A stretch of 64,000 nucleotides of DNA from Mycobacterium shigaense (GTDB lineage: Bacteria > Actinomycetota > Actinomycetes > Mycobacteriales > Mycobacteriaceae). Below, piece after piece: positions 28,069-37,247 of this stretch. The notes under the pieces were generated by a model, which was given only the letters and a program-made list of their open reading frames with translations, did not search any database and was not told where the DNA came from. The translations under genes were made by a program, and so were the position numbers. The DNA lies in contig NZ_AP018164.1 in NCBI RefSeq assembly GCF_002356315.1, forward strand, positions 4,340,001 to 4,404,000, read 5' to 3'. Position 1 is the stretch's first letter; each line of letters starts with the position of its first letter.

Positions 28069-29502
28069 CTAACCCTCGGGATGGCGCCCGCCCGGGCCGG
28101 GCTCCGGCTCCGGGGGCGTCGTCAAGGACGCGGCGGATTGGTCCTCGTCGCCGGGCACCGCATCGTCCTCGGCGGGGACATCCGGCTCGATGAGGTCCTC
28201 GGGATCGGCGAGATCGTACGGCTCGGGCACCTTTTCGGGGTCGGCAATGAGCTCGGACTCGGCGAAGAGCTCCGGCTCGGTGAAGAAGTCCGCCGGCTGC
28301 TCCGCCGACATCTCGGCCACGGGCGCGGGTTTGGGCCTGGGCCGCCGGGGGCCTCCGAGTTTGATGGGCCGGATTCCGCCTGTCATCACCACCGTGATCC
28401 AGCCGATGACGGCGAACCAGAAGAAGACGCCGACGAGCAACGCGCCCTGGTCCACTCCGACATCGCCGAAGTTGCCGAGCCGCCCGCCGGCGCCGTACCC
28501 GAGCAGCGACATTGCCAGGGCCCCGATGGCCGACGCGGCCAGCAGCTTGCCCATCGCCGGAAGCAGGGGCAGCGGACGCCGAGCGCACTGCTGCCCGACC
28601 GCGACACCGGACGCGGCGCCGACGATGAGCAGCGCCACCCAGACGGGGCCCAGCGGCGGGGCGGGCACCGCGGCCAGGATCGGCAGCGACGGGATGTCCC
28701 CGCCGAACACCGTGAACGAGCTGAAGGTCGCGAAGCCCAGATGCGCGCTGGACCCCACCGCGACCGCCGACGTGCCCACGATGACGTTGGGCGCATACAG
28801 GATGGACAGCACCGAGAGGCTGAACTGGCCGAAGATCGATTCGGTGATGCCGTAGAGGTCTTGCATCGTCGACCAGTGCACGACCAGCGATGCCGCGGTG
28901 ACCAGCCCGGAGAGCCCGACCAGCGCCAGCACGCCCGCGGTCGCGGCGCGCAGGGAATCGCCGAGCCAGTTCGGCAGGGGTGAGGCCAGCAGCGTCCGCC
29001 GGCCCACCGTGGACCACACGCCGATCGCCGCCCCGACGGCGTGCACCACCAGCACGCTGGCGAATGCGCGCAGAGCGCCGGGCGTCTCCAGCTCGGTGAG
29101 CACCGAGGACGCGTCGTGAATCACGGCCAGCGCGATCGCGGCCAACAGCAGCGGGCCGCCCAGGGCCGAGGCGACAACCCATCGGATCACCAGCCACGAC
29201 GAATGCAGCGAGGTGGCACGCGCCGTGCTGCGCGCGGTCCCCCACACCATCAACAGCACCGGCAGCAGGGGCAGCACGCCCAATTCGTGGCCACCGATCG
29301 AGATCGGCACCCGATGGACGGCGAGCCAGATGCTGGCGATGGCGCCCAATGCGCCGGTCATGTCGCTGTTGGCGATCAGCAGCTGCAGCAGTGTGACGGC
29401 GGCGACGATGACCAGCGCCATCACGGATGGTCCGAACGCAACCCTGACCAGGTCACGCGCCTGGCGGGCGCCCGCCGCGCGGTTGTCGTCCACCCGAGTC
29501 AC
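28069..29502 (-). CDS. perM: Multi-pass membrane protein PerM
   Basis: The 477-residue protein has about ten predicted membrane helices through residue 385 and an acidic, Pro/Glu/Asp-rich cytosolic tail ending in PGPGGRHPEG. It belongs to DUF6350 and corresponds to Rv0955, perM, reported in M. tuberculosis as needed for persistence in mice and survival at low Mg or pH, linked to divisome stability. The start is at MTRVDDNRAAG. It lies between the Rv0954 homologue and purN, all on the minus strand with short gaps. Confidence 0.88.
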   Translation of the reverse strand: MTRVDDNRAAGARQARDLVRVAFGPSVMALVIVAAVTLLQLLIANSDMTGALGAIASIWLAVHRVPISIGGHELGVLPLLPVLLMVWGTARSTARATSLHSSWLVIRWVVASALGGPLLLAAIALAVIHDASSVLTELETPGALRAFASVLVVHAVGAAIGVWSTVGRRTLLASPLPNWLGDSLRAATAGVLALVGLSGLVTAASLVVHWSTMQDLYGITESIFGQFSLSVLSILYAPNVIVGTSAVAVGSSAHLGFATFSSFTVFGGDIPSLPILAAVPAPPLGPVWVALLIVGAASGVAVGQQCARRPLPLLPAMGKLLAASAIGALAMSLLGYGAGGRLGNFGDVGVDQGALLVGVFFWFAVIGWITVVMTGGIRPIKLGGPRRPRPKPAPVAEMSAEQPADFFTEPELFAESELIADPEKVPEPYDLADPEDLIEPDVPAEDDAVPGDEDQSAASLTTPPEPEPGPGGRHPEG

Positions 29503-29541
29503 TCTGGGCGCACCTGCCCGACTAGGCGCGAGAACCCACGG

Positions 29542-30420
29542 TTAGGACGGAGCCGGCCCGGGCGGGGACTGCTGCTCTCCGGTCTGGTTCGAGTAGCTGG
29601 CCGTCGCCGAGCCGCCCTCGGATCCGCTGCCCTCGACCGAGGGCGGCGGGCTGAAGCTGGGGAAGCCGGTCGGCGGGGTGGACGGTCCCTGCTGGCCCCC
29701 CGAGTGCGGCCCGGCGGGCTGGGCGCCGAAACCGCCGGTCGTCGGAATCGCGCTCTGCGTCGGACCCTGGTTCGAGTAGCCGCCGTACTGCGACCCGTAC
29801 CCGGACGCCTGCGGGCCGCCGTGTTGCTGCTGCGGACCGGGCTGACCGTAGTAGCCCGGCTGGCCCCCGTACTGCTGGCCGTATTGGCCGTACTGGCCGT
29901 ACTGCGCGTAGGGGTCGTACTTGGGTCGCGGGGTCGGGGCGGTGATCACGCCCGCGTCGAGCAGGAGCACGACGACCGCGGCGACGGCCTGCAGCACGCT
30001 GGCCGCGACCAGGGGCCAGATCGCCCAGCCCAGCGCGAAACCGGCCGGGGTGTTGATGATCTCCGAGATCGCCAGCAGCGCGCCCAGGACGGCGACGGCC
30101 GCGACGATCCCGGCGTAGTTCTTCGCCTTGGGCAGCAGGCTCAGCCCGGCGAGTAGCGCGGCCAGCACGGCGACCAGGACCGCGGTGCCTGCATCGCCGG
30201 CGCGTCCACCCGACGCCGCACCCAGGTCGGCGCCCAGGGTGAATGTCGGACCGAAGTTCAGCAGGTACACCGCCAGGCCCAGCACCACGACCGCGATGTT
30301 CAGGTACACCGGTAGCTTGCTCGGACCGTCGTCGGTCTTGGCGAACGACGGCGTGGCGCCGGGGTAGGACCCGCCGGGCTGCGTTGGCGGATATCCGGGA
30401 CTACCGGGCGAGTAGGTCAT
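29542..30420 (-). CDS. 34 kDa antigen-like membrane protein (Rv0954 family, DUF5336)
   Basis: The 292-residue protein has a Pro/Gly-rich N-terminus (MTYSPGSPGYPP), four membrane helices (about residues 38-150) and a long C-terminal tail rich in Gly, Gln, Tyr and Pro with a short tandem QYG repeat. It matches the mycobacterial 34 kDa antigenic protein family, reported near the divisome in mycobacteria. ATG 30420 is preceded by AGGAGGAGT, a perfect ribosome site, which excludes a longer frame that begins at 30489. It is 39 bases before perM, whose product is also linked to the divisome. Confidence 0.88.
   Translation of the reverse strand: MTYSPGSPGYPPTQPGGSYPGATPSFAKTDDGPSKLPVYLNIAVVVLGLAVYLLNFGPTFTLGADLGAASGGRAGDAGTAVLVAVLAALLAGLSLLPKAKNYAGIVAAVAVLGALLAISEIINTPAGFALGWAIWPLVAASVLQAVAAVVVLLLDAGVITAPTPRPKYDPYAQYGQYGQYGQQYGGQPGYYGQPGPQQQHGGPQASGYGSQYGGYSNQGPTQSAIPTTGGFGAQPAGPHSGGQQGPSTPPTGFPSFSPPPSVEGSGSEGGSATASYSNQTGEQQSPPGPAPS
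29871..29908 (-). repeat. Short tandem repeat encoding QYG units
   Basis: The nine-base unit coding Gln-Tyr-Gly is repeated several times in the tail of the Rv0954-like gene. It is a likely site of slippage and length differences between strains. Confidence 0.7.
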
Positions 30421-30671
30421 GACTCCTCCTGTTGCTTCCAGCGTCTTCAAGTCCTCATCGGGTGCCACGCCACCTGCTTGCAGTGCCACGCTGGGCGCCC
30501 GGGCGCCCGTTCATCGAGGCCGAGCCCTGCCCGCGCTTGCATACGACGCGATTGCTCAACCACGCTAGCGCACGTTTGACCGGCCGTGCCGGAGCGACCG
30601 GCGGCGCCCTGCGGCCCGCGCCGCTCGGCGGGTTGGATATCAGCTGGCGACACCGGCTTGCCGCGCGCAGG

Positions 30672-30685
30672 TAGAACACGTTCTA
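30672..30685 (+). promoter_or_regulatory. KstR-type operator before the LLM gene
   Basis: The perfect palindrome TAGAACACGTTCTA matches the KstR consensus TNNAACNNGTTNNA (cholesterol/lipid repressor of the TetR family). It ends 9 bases before the start codon of the LLM oxidoreductase gene, where a bound repressor would block transcription. The identical 14-mer precedes a second LLM gene at 50827-50840. Both orthologous genes are, to my memory, in the KstR regulon. Confidence 0.85.
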
Positions 30686-30694
30686 ATTCAGTCC

Positions 30695-31543
30695 ATGGAT
30701 TACGGGCTTGTGCTTTTCACCAGTGACCGCGGCATCTCCCCGGCAGCAGCGGCCAAGCTTGCCGACGAGCACGGCTTCACTACCTTCTACGTGCCGGAAC
30801 ACACTCATATCCCTGTCAAGCGCGAGGCGGCTCACCCGACGACGGGCGACGAAACGCTGCCCGACGACCGCTACATGCGGACGCTAGACCCGTGGGTGAG
30901 TCTGGGCGCGGCATGCGCGGTCACGTCGCGGGTGCGGCTGTCCACCGCGGTGGCGCTGCCGGTCGAGCACGACCCGATCACGCTGGCGAAAAGCATCGCA
31001 ACCCTGGACCACTTATCGGGCGGCCGGGTCAGCCTCGGCGTCGGGTTCGGCTGGAACACCGACGAACTCGCCGACCACGGTGTGCCGGCCGGGCGGCGCC
31101 GCACCTGCCTGCGCGAGTACCTCGAGGCCATGCGGGCGCTGTGGACACAGGAGGAAGCCTCCTACGACGGCGAGTTCGTCAACTTCGGCCCCAGCTGGGC
31201 CTGGCCCAAGCCGGTGCAGCCGCACATCCCGGTGCTGGTGGGTGCGGCCGGCAACGAAAAGAACTTCAAGTGGATCGCCCGCAGCGCCGACGGCTGGATC
31301 ACCACGCCGCGCGACTTCAACATCGACGAGCCGGTGAAGCTGCTGCAGGACATCTGGGCGGCCGCCGGGCGTGACGGCGCCCCGCAAATCGTGGCCCTGG
31401 ACTTCAAACCGGTGCCCGAGAAGCTGGCGCACTGGTCCGAGCTCGGGGTGACCGAGGTGCTGTTCGGCCTGCCGGACAAACCCGAAGACGAGGTCGCCGC
31501 CTACGTAGCGAGGCTGGCCGGCAAGCTCGCCGCGCTGGTCTGA
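30695..31543 (+). CDS. LLM-family F420-dependent oxidoreductase (Rv0953c-like)
   Basis: The 282-residue protein is a luciferase-like monooxygenase-family TIM barrel, with the motif RVSLGVGFGWNTDEL (about 109-123) and the C-terminal region VTEVLFGLPDKP. In mycobacteria this subfamily usually uses coenzyme F420. It is a single gene, divergent from the Rv0954 homologue and convergent with the thiolase-like gene. The KstR-type palindrome just upstream suggests induction on cholesterol or related lipids. Its substrate is unknown. Confidence 0.9.
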   Translation: MDYGLVLFTSDRGISPAAAAKLADEHGFTTFYVPEHTHIPVKREAAHPTTGDETLPDDRYMRTLDPWVSLGAACAVTSRVRLSTAVALPVEHDPITLAKSIATLDHLSGGRVSLGVGFGWNTDELADHGVPAGRRRTCLREYLEAMRALWTQEEASYDGEFVNFGPSWAWPKPVQPHIPVLVGAAGNEKNFKWIARSADGWITTPRDFNIDEPVKLLQDIWAAAGRDGAPQIVALDFKPVPEKLAHWSELGVTEVLFGLPDKPEDEVAAYVARLAGKLAALV

Positions 31544-31565
31544 CGCCGCGAGCCCGACCGGGGCG

Positions 31566-33089
31566 CTATCCCAGGGATGCCCGGTTGCCGTTCTCGGTCG
31601 ACCACACGAAGATCTCCGCACCGAGCGGATCGCCGTCGGACATCAATGCGACGAGATCGTCGTCGTCGGTGGTGGCCATGAATCGCGCGTTGTCCGCGGT
31701 GAGCCGTCCGACGATGATGCCGGTGCGGGTAGGCCAGTCGCAACGCACGGAATACGTCTCGATGCGCGCCGCCCCGCCGGGCGTCTTCGTCACCTCGACC
31801 TTCGGCAGCGCGTTGACCTGCTTATTCAACTCCGCGCAGTTGTCGGTGCGCCAGTCCACCGGCGTGGTCGAGTAGATACCGACCGAATACTTGCTCATGA
31901 TCCCGCCGTTGGCGCCCACGAGGCCGAACTGCCCTGGCCTGTCGCGCATTTGGGTGACCGTCTCGGCGATGCCGTGCAGCGAGTAGCTGTTGCCGGGGCC
32001 GCCGAAGTACGGCAGTCCGCCGGTCAGGGTCAGGCCGCGCGGGTCGTCGCCCTCGATGCCCAGGGCCTCGCAGATAACGAACACCGGGAACGGAAAGCAG
32101 CTGTACAGGTCGAAGGTTGCGATGTCGTCGACACCGATTCCGGCCACTCGCAACGCTTCTCGGGCCGCATGGACCGCCGCCGGGCTGGCGCCGAGGTCGC
32201 CGCGATCGAGCATCGCCTGCTCCACCATGTCCGAGTGGCCATGTAGGAACACCCACTTATCCTCGGGCACACCGAATTTGGTCGCCGCCTCGACTGACAT
32301 CAGCACCGCCGCCGCGCCCTGGTTGACCTGATCGCGGGCGACGAGCAGGCGCGGATACGGGTCACAGATCATCCGGTTGTCGTCGGTGACGGTGATGATC
32401 TCGTCGACCGACCGTTCGACCGGTGACGACGAAAACGGGTTTTTGGCAGCCACTTTCGACATGGGGGCGAACAGTTCGGCCATCTCTCGCCGATAGTCGG
32501 CCACGCTGCGCCCAAGGCGGGCGCGCCGCGCGTTCTCCAAAAGCCCGTACTGCACGGGCGCCCCGGTCAAACCGTGCTGAATCGTGTATTCGTCGATGTA
32601 GCTGAAGATCTGGTGGCCGCGATCCTCCAGTTGCCCCTCGACGTGTTCGGTGAAGTCGGGCTTGTCATCACGGTTGGCGAAGTAGCGAGCCGTCGACCCC
32701 GGCTCCGAACCCATGATCAGCACAACGTCGGCGTCGCCCGCCACGATCGTGTTGCCCGCCTCGGTGACCAGTTTCTGCGGCCCCTGCCCGCCGACGGGCT
32801 CCAGGACCACGCGGGCCGGGTCGCCGCCTAGCCGGTTCAGCACCGACCGCGGATAGTTGTTCGACTTGCCGAGCGCCGCCGGCATCGGGCCGGAGATCTC
32901 GAATTGACGCAGCCCGAAGACGGTGTCGACGGCCCCGGCAACACCGTGGGCGCCGATGTCGGCCAGAGCCGCTCGCGCGGCCTCCGTCGCGAGGTCGACC
33001 GCCGACATGCCCCGGTAGTCGGGGTCGTCGAAGCGCTCGGTGAACTGGCCGACGCCGACGAGCACCGGGGTGCGCGGATGCACCGGCAT
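31566..33089 (-). CDS. Thiolase-like protein lacking thiolase catalytic residues
   Basis: The 507-residue protein has a thiolase fold: start TPVLVGVGQFTERFDDPDYR, an alternating beta-alpha core, IATFDLYSCFPFPVF, and a C-terminal extra beta-barrel-like domain of about 90 residues. The nucleophile region reads EPVGGQGPQKLV, with no cysteine where thiolases have Cys-x-Ser-Gly. The usual GGxxxxGHP His segment reads TGGLPYFGGPGNSYSLHG. The final CGGG loop reads NGGIMSKYSVGIYST. It is therefore unlikely to be a normal thiolase; related SCP2-thiolase-like aldolases work without the cysteine. A strong ribosome site (AGGAGG) precedes ATG 33089. It follows sucD by 120 bases on the same strand. Confidence 0.85.
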   Translation of the reverse strand: MPVHPRTPVLVGVGQFTERFDDPDYRGMSAVDLATEAARAALADIGAHGVAGAVDTVFGLRQFEISGPMPAALGKSNNYPRSVLNRLGGDPARVVLEPVGGQGPQKLVTEAGNTIVAGDADVVLIMGSEPGSTARYFANRDDKPDFTEHVEGQLEDRGHQIFSYIDEYTIQHGLTGAPVQYGLLENARRARLGRSVADYRREMAELFAPMSKVAAKNPFSSSPVERSVDEIITVTDDNRMICDPYPRLLVARDQVNQGAAAVLMSVEAATKFGVPEDKWVFLHGHSDMVEQAMLDRGDLGASPAAVHAAREALRVAGIGVDDIATFDLYSCFPFPVFVICEALGIEGDDPRGLTLTGGLPYFGGPGNSYSLHGIAETVTQMRDRPGQFGLVGANGGIMSKYSVGIYSTTPVDWRTDNCAELNKQVNALPKVEVTKTPGGAARIETYSVRCDWPTRTGIIVGRLTADNARFMATTDDDDLVALMSDGDPLGAEIFVWSTENGNRASLG

Positions 33090-33209
33090 GACAAACCTCC
33101 TGGCAACTGTTAGTTCGTCAGGCTAACCGATGGCTGGGATCGAAACGAAACCGCGGCCAGCTCGCGAACTCTTGGTGAATCGCGATCTGACCGCGGTCTC
33201 GGCAGAGAG

Positions 33210-34112
33210 CTAGAGGCTCTGCAGGATCTCCCGCGCGAGCGCCGCCGTCTCCGACGGGGTCTTGCCGACCTTGACGCCCGCGGCCTCCAGCGCTTCTTTC
33301 TTGGCCGCCGCGGTGCCCGACGAGCCGGATACGATGGCACCGGCGTGGCCCATCGTCTTGCCTTCCGGCGCAGTGAATCCCGCGACATAGCCGACGACCG
33401 GCTTGGAGACATTGGCCTTGATGTAGTCGGCCGCACGCTCCTCGGCGTCGCCGCCGATCTCACCGATCATCACGATGATCTTGGTCTCGGGGTCCTTCTC
33501 GAAGGCCTCGATGGCGTCGATGTGGGTGGTGCCGATCACCGGGTCACCGCCGATGCCGATCGATGTCGAGAAGCCGAAATCGCGCAGCTCGTACATCATC
33601 TGGTAGGTCAGGGTGCCCGACTTGGACACCAGCCCGACGGGACCGGAGCCGCTGATGTTCGCGGGCGTGATGCCGGCCAGCGCGACACCCGGGGTGATGA
33701 TGCCGGGGCAGTTCGGCCCGATGATCCGCGTCTTCTGCCCTTTGTCGACGTTGTAAGCCCACGCATATGCGCTGTCCTGCACCGGAATTCCCTCGGTGAT
33801 GACCACCAGCAGCGGGATCTCGGCGTCGATGGCCTCGATGATCGCGTCCTTGGCGAATTTCGGCGGCACGAAGACGACCGACACGTTGGCGTCGGTCTCC
33901 TTGATCGCCTCGGCAACGGTGCCGAAGACGGGAAGTTCGACGTCCTTGCCTTGCGCATCCACATGCGACACAGTGGTTCCCGCCTTGCGGGCGTTCACCC
34001 CGCCGACCACCGGAGTGCCGGCCTTGAGCATCAGCGCGGTGTGCTTGGTGCCCTCACCGCCGGTGATGCCCTGGACGATGACCTTGGAGTCCTGGTTCAG
34101 GAAAATCGACAT
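33210..34112 (-). CDS. sucD: Succinyl-CoA synthetase alpha subunit
   Basis: With SucC this forms the citrate-cycle ligase making succinate and ATP/GTP from succinyl-CoA. The 300 residues contain the CoA-binding Rossmann domain (VIVQGITGGEGTKHTALMLK), GPNCPGIITPG, and the phosphorylated His256 in TMGHAGAIVSG. The length is standard. It starts 12 bases after the sucC stop, so they form an operon. Confidence 0.97.
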   Translation of the reverse strand: MSIFLNQDSKVIVQGITGGEGTKHTALMLKAGTPVVGGVNARKAGTTVSHVDAQGKDVELPVFGTVAEAIKETDANVSVVFVPPKFAKDAIIEAIDAEIPLLVVITEGIPVQDSAYAWAYNVDKGQKTRIIGPNCPGIITPGVALAGITPANISGSGPVGLVSKSGTLTYQMMYELRDFGFSTSIGIGGDPVIGTTHIDAIEAFEKDPETKIIVMIGEIGGDAEERAADYIKANVSKPVVGYVAGFTAPEGKTMGHAGAIVSGSSGTAAAKKEALEAAGVKVGKTPSETAALAREILQSL

Positions 34113-34124
34113 TGATTGGCTCCC

Positions 34125-35306
<1,182 letters not shown>

Positions 35307-35656
35307 GAACTCACTGTCTTCGTCGGCTTGCAAGTAGGCCTATCGGCGGGCGGCACCGGATCCGGCAACACGCACGGTTGGACTTTATCCACACAAGGTT
35401 TCGGCGCCACCGTCGCATCCGGTTGTTGTGGCACACTTCACGACGACGCCGCGGGGTGGCGGGCGTGATCCAGTTCACAAAAGTGTTTGAATCGCGTCCC
35501 GAGGTTGCCAGCCCGAAGCGTTTCCCGTTAACGTCCAAGGGTCCAGATAACGTTATGGTCACGATACGAGGACAAATCAGCTTGTCGCAGCACCGTCTTG
35601 GTCGTTCACCTGTCCTAGCCGGGACACATCGCGCGCAGCGCGAGCGGCGGGTCACA
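35307..35656. other. Divergent intergenic region between sucC and the M23 peptidase
   Basis: About 350 bases with lower GC than the flanking genes. It must hold promoters for both genes. It contains the palindromes GTTAACG-like (35527-35533) and TAACGTTA (35548-35555) and two GTCAC copies near 35559 and 35651, which could be sites for a regulator such as MtrA, but this is not established. The plus frame is open from 35378, yet the codons before GTG 35657 have much A/T at third positions, so I read them as untranslated. Confidence 0.5.
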
Positions 35657-36676
35657 GTGCACCCCAACGACATCACCGAGATTCTGCCGCTCGACGGGTT
35701 CGACCTCGATGATCTGGACTTCGCCGACGACGGTATCGACCACGACGACCTCGACTTCAGCAACGACTCCAATTTCGACAACGCCGCGCAGGTACTGCTG
35801 GCTCCGGAACTCGACGACCTGGACGAGATCGACAACCTGGCCCCGTTGCGGCTCGCTGCCCCCGCCGCCCATCACGACGTGCTGGCCCGGGCGATCGTCG
35901 AGCTCGACACCGACCCGCTGTCCGGTGACCGCCACGTCGCCGACGTCGTCGGTGTGCCGCGCCGCGGCGGACAGCACCGCAAGCAACCGACCAGTGCCGC
36001 CCGCGGGCGCGTCCTGATCTCGGCGATGGCCGCCGGTGCGGCCGCCGCGGCCGCGCACACCGCGACCAGCCAGGCCGAGACGACGCAGACGACCGCGACG
36101 GTGCTGACGGCGAACGCGTCGTCGCTCACCGGCTCCGCGGGCGGCGACACCACCCGCGGTGCCCAGGTGATTGCGGTGCAGCCCGCGGCCAACGTCGCCG
36201 TGCACAACGAGGAACTCGCCAGGGGCCTGGCGTTCGCCAACGACCGCGCCCAGCGCGAGGCGCGGCTGCAGCAGCCGCTGTACGTCATGCCCACGCGCGG
36301 GATCTTCACCTCGAACTTCGGCTACCGCTGGGGCGTGCTGCACGCCGGCATCGACCTCGCCAATTCGATCGGCACGCCGATCCTCGCCGTGTCCGACGGC
36401 GTGGTCATCGACGCCGGACCGATGGCCGGCTACGGAATGTGGGTCAAGCTGCGGCACGCCGACGGCACGGTCACGCTGTACGGCCACATCAACACGGCCC
36501 TGGTCAGCGTCGGTCAGCGGGTGATGGCAGGCGACCAGATCGCGACCATGGGCAACCGCGGCAACTCCACCGGCCCGCACTTGCACTTCGAGGTGCTGCA
36601 GGGCGGCACCGAACGCATCGACCCCGTGCCGTGGCTGGCCAAACGAGGAATTAACGTCGGCAATTACGCTGGTTGA
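35657..36676 (+). CDS. M23 (LytM-type) zinc endopeptidase, membrane-anchored
   Basis: The family cleaves peptide cross-links of peptidoglycan. The 339-residue protein has an acidic Asp/Leu-rich N-terminus (LDDLDFADDG and the like), a hydrophobic segment about 115-135 (LISAMAAGAAAAAAH) as probable anchor or signal, and a C-terminal M23 domain from about 215 with zinc ligands in HAGIDL and in GPHLHFEV, plus YGHI. All catalytic positions look intact. I chose GTG 35657, since the open frame before it (ATG 35555, ATG 35378) has non-coding-like third positions. It corresponds to Rv0950c. The next gene starts 1 base after its stop. Confidence 0.85.
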   Translation: MHPNDITEILPLDGFDLDDLDFADDGIDHDDLDFSNDSNFDNAAQVLLAPELDDLDEIDNLAPLRLAAPAAHHDVLARAIVELDTDPLSGDRHVADVVGVPRRGGQHRKQPTSAARGRVLISAMAAGAAAAAAHTATSQAETTQTTATVLTANASSLTGSAGGDTTRGAQVIAVQPAANVAVHNEELARGLAFANDRAQREARLQQPLYVMPTRGIFTSNFGYRWGVLHAGIDLANSIGTPILAVSDGVVIDAGPMAGYGMWVKLRHADGTVTLYGHINTALVSVGQRVMAGDQIATMGNRGNSTGPHLHFEVLQGGTERIDPVPWLAKRGINVGNYAG

Positions 36677-36677
36677 G

Positions 36678-37247
36678 GTGACCGCGCCGAACGACCCCCG
36701 ACCTGCTGCTGAGCCGCCCTCCGAATCACGGACACGAATCATTCGCCGTGCGCCGACCGGACCGATCCCCACCATCCCGACGTCGCCGACCACGCAGATT
36801 CCGCGCCAGACGCCGCCCGGGGAGGCCACGCGCGCGGCACCTTCGATCAGCATTCCCGCGCCCACCGACGAACCCCCGTCGACGACGGCGGTCGCCGCCT
36901 GCGCGGTCAGCATCATCAGCGGTTGGGCCACGTCGGTGGTCGCCACCGACCTGATCGCCGGCTGGTGGCGAACCGATCGCCTGTTCTGCATCGCGGTCGC
37001 GTTTCTCGCCCTGGTGTTCGCGTCAACCACCATCTCGGGGGTCATCATGCTTCTGCAGCGGCGCCCGTTGGGGCGCTACCTCATCGCGGCCGGCGCGGTC
37101 GTCGCGGTGCTCACCTACGGTGGCGTGTTCATCGCGGGCGCGCATGTCGCGTGGATCGTGTACACGCTGTGGGTGCTGCCGGTCGCCAGCGTGGTGCTGG
37201 CATTCTTCCCGCAGATCAAAACCCTGATCGGCGGCGGCGGCCGCTAG
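36678..37247 (+). CDS. Membrane protein with Pro/Thr-rich N-terminal tail
   Basis: The 189-residue protein has a disordered N-terminus rich in Pro, Thr and Arg (1-75, PTGPIPTIPTSPTTQIP) and four membrane helices (about 76-98, 104-127, 133-157, 160-180). GTG 36678 starts 1 base after the M23 peptidase stop, so the two are co-translated, suggesting a role at the membrane with the peptidase. Its stop TAG overlaps the stop of uvrD1 on the other strand by three bases at a CTAG. I recognise no family function. Confidence 0.75.
   Translation: MTAPNDPRPAAEPPSESRTRIIRRAPTGPIPTIPTSPTTQIPRQTPPGEATRAAPSISIPAPTDEPPSTTAVAACAVSIISGWATSVVATDLIAGWWRTDRLFCIAVAFLALVFASTTISGVIMLLQRRPLGRYLIAAGAVVAVLTYGGVFIAGAHVAWIVYTLWVLPVASVVLAFFPQIKTLIGGGGR

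Noticed and set aside
35378..35656. Upstream extension of the M23 peptidase gene to ATG 35378 or ATG 35555
   Set aside because: Third codon positions in this part are rich in A/T, unlike the rest of the gene, and the segment carries promoter-like palindromes.
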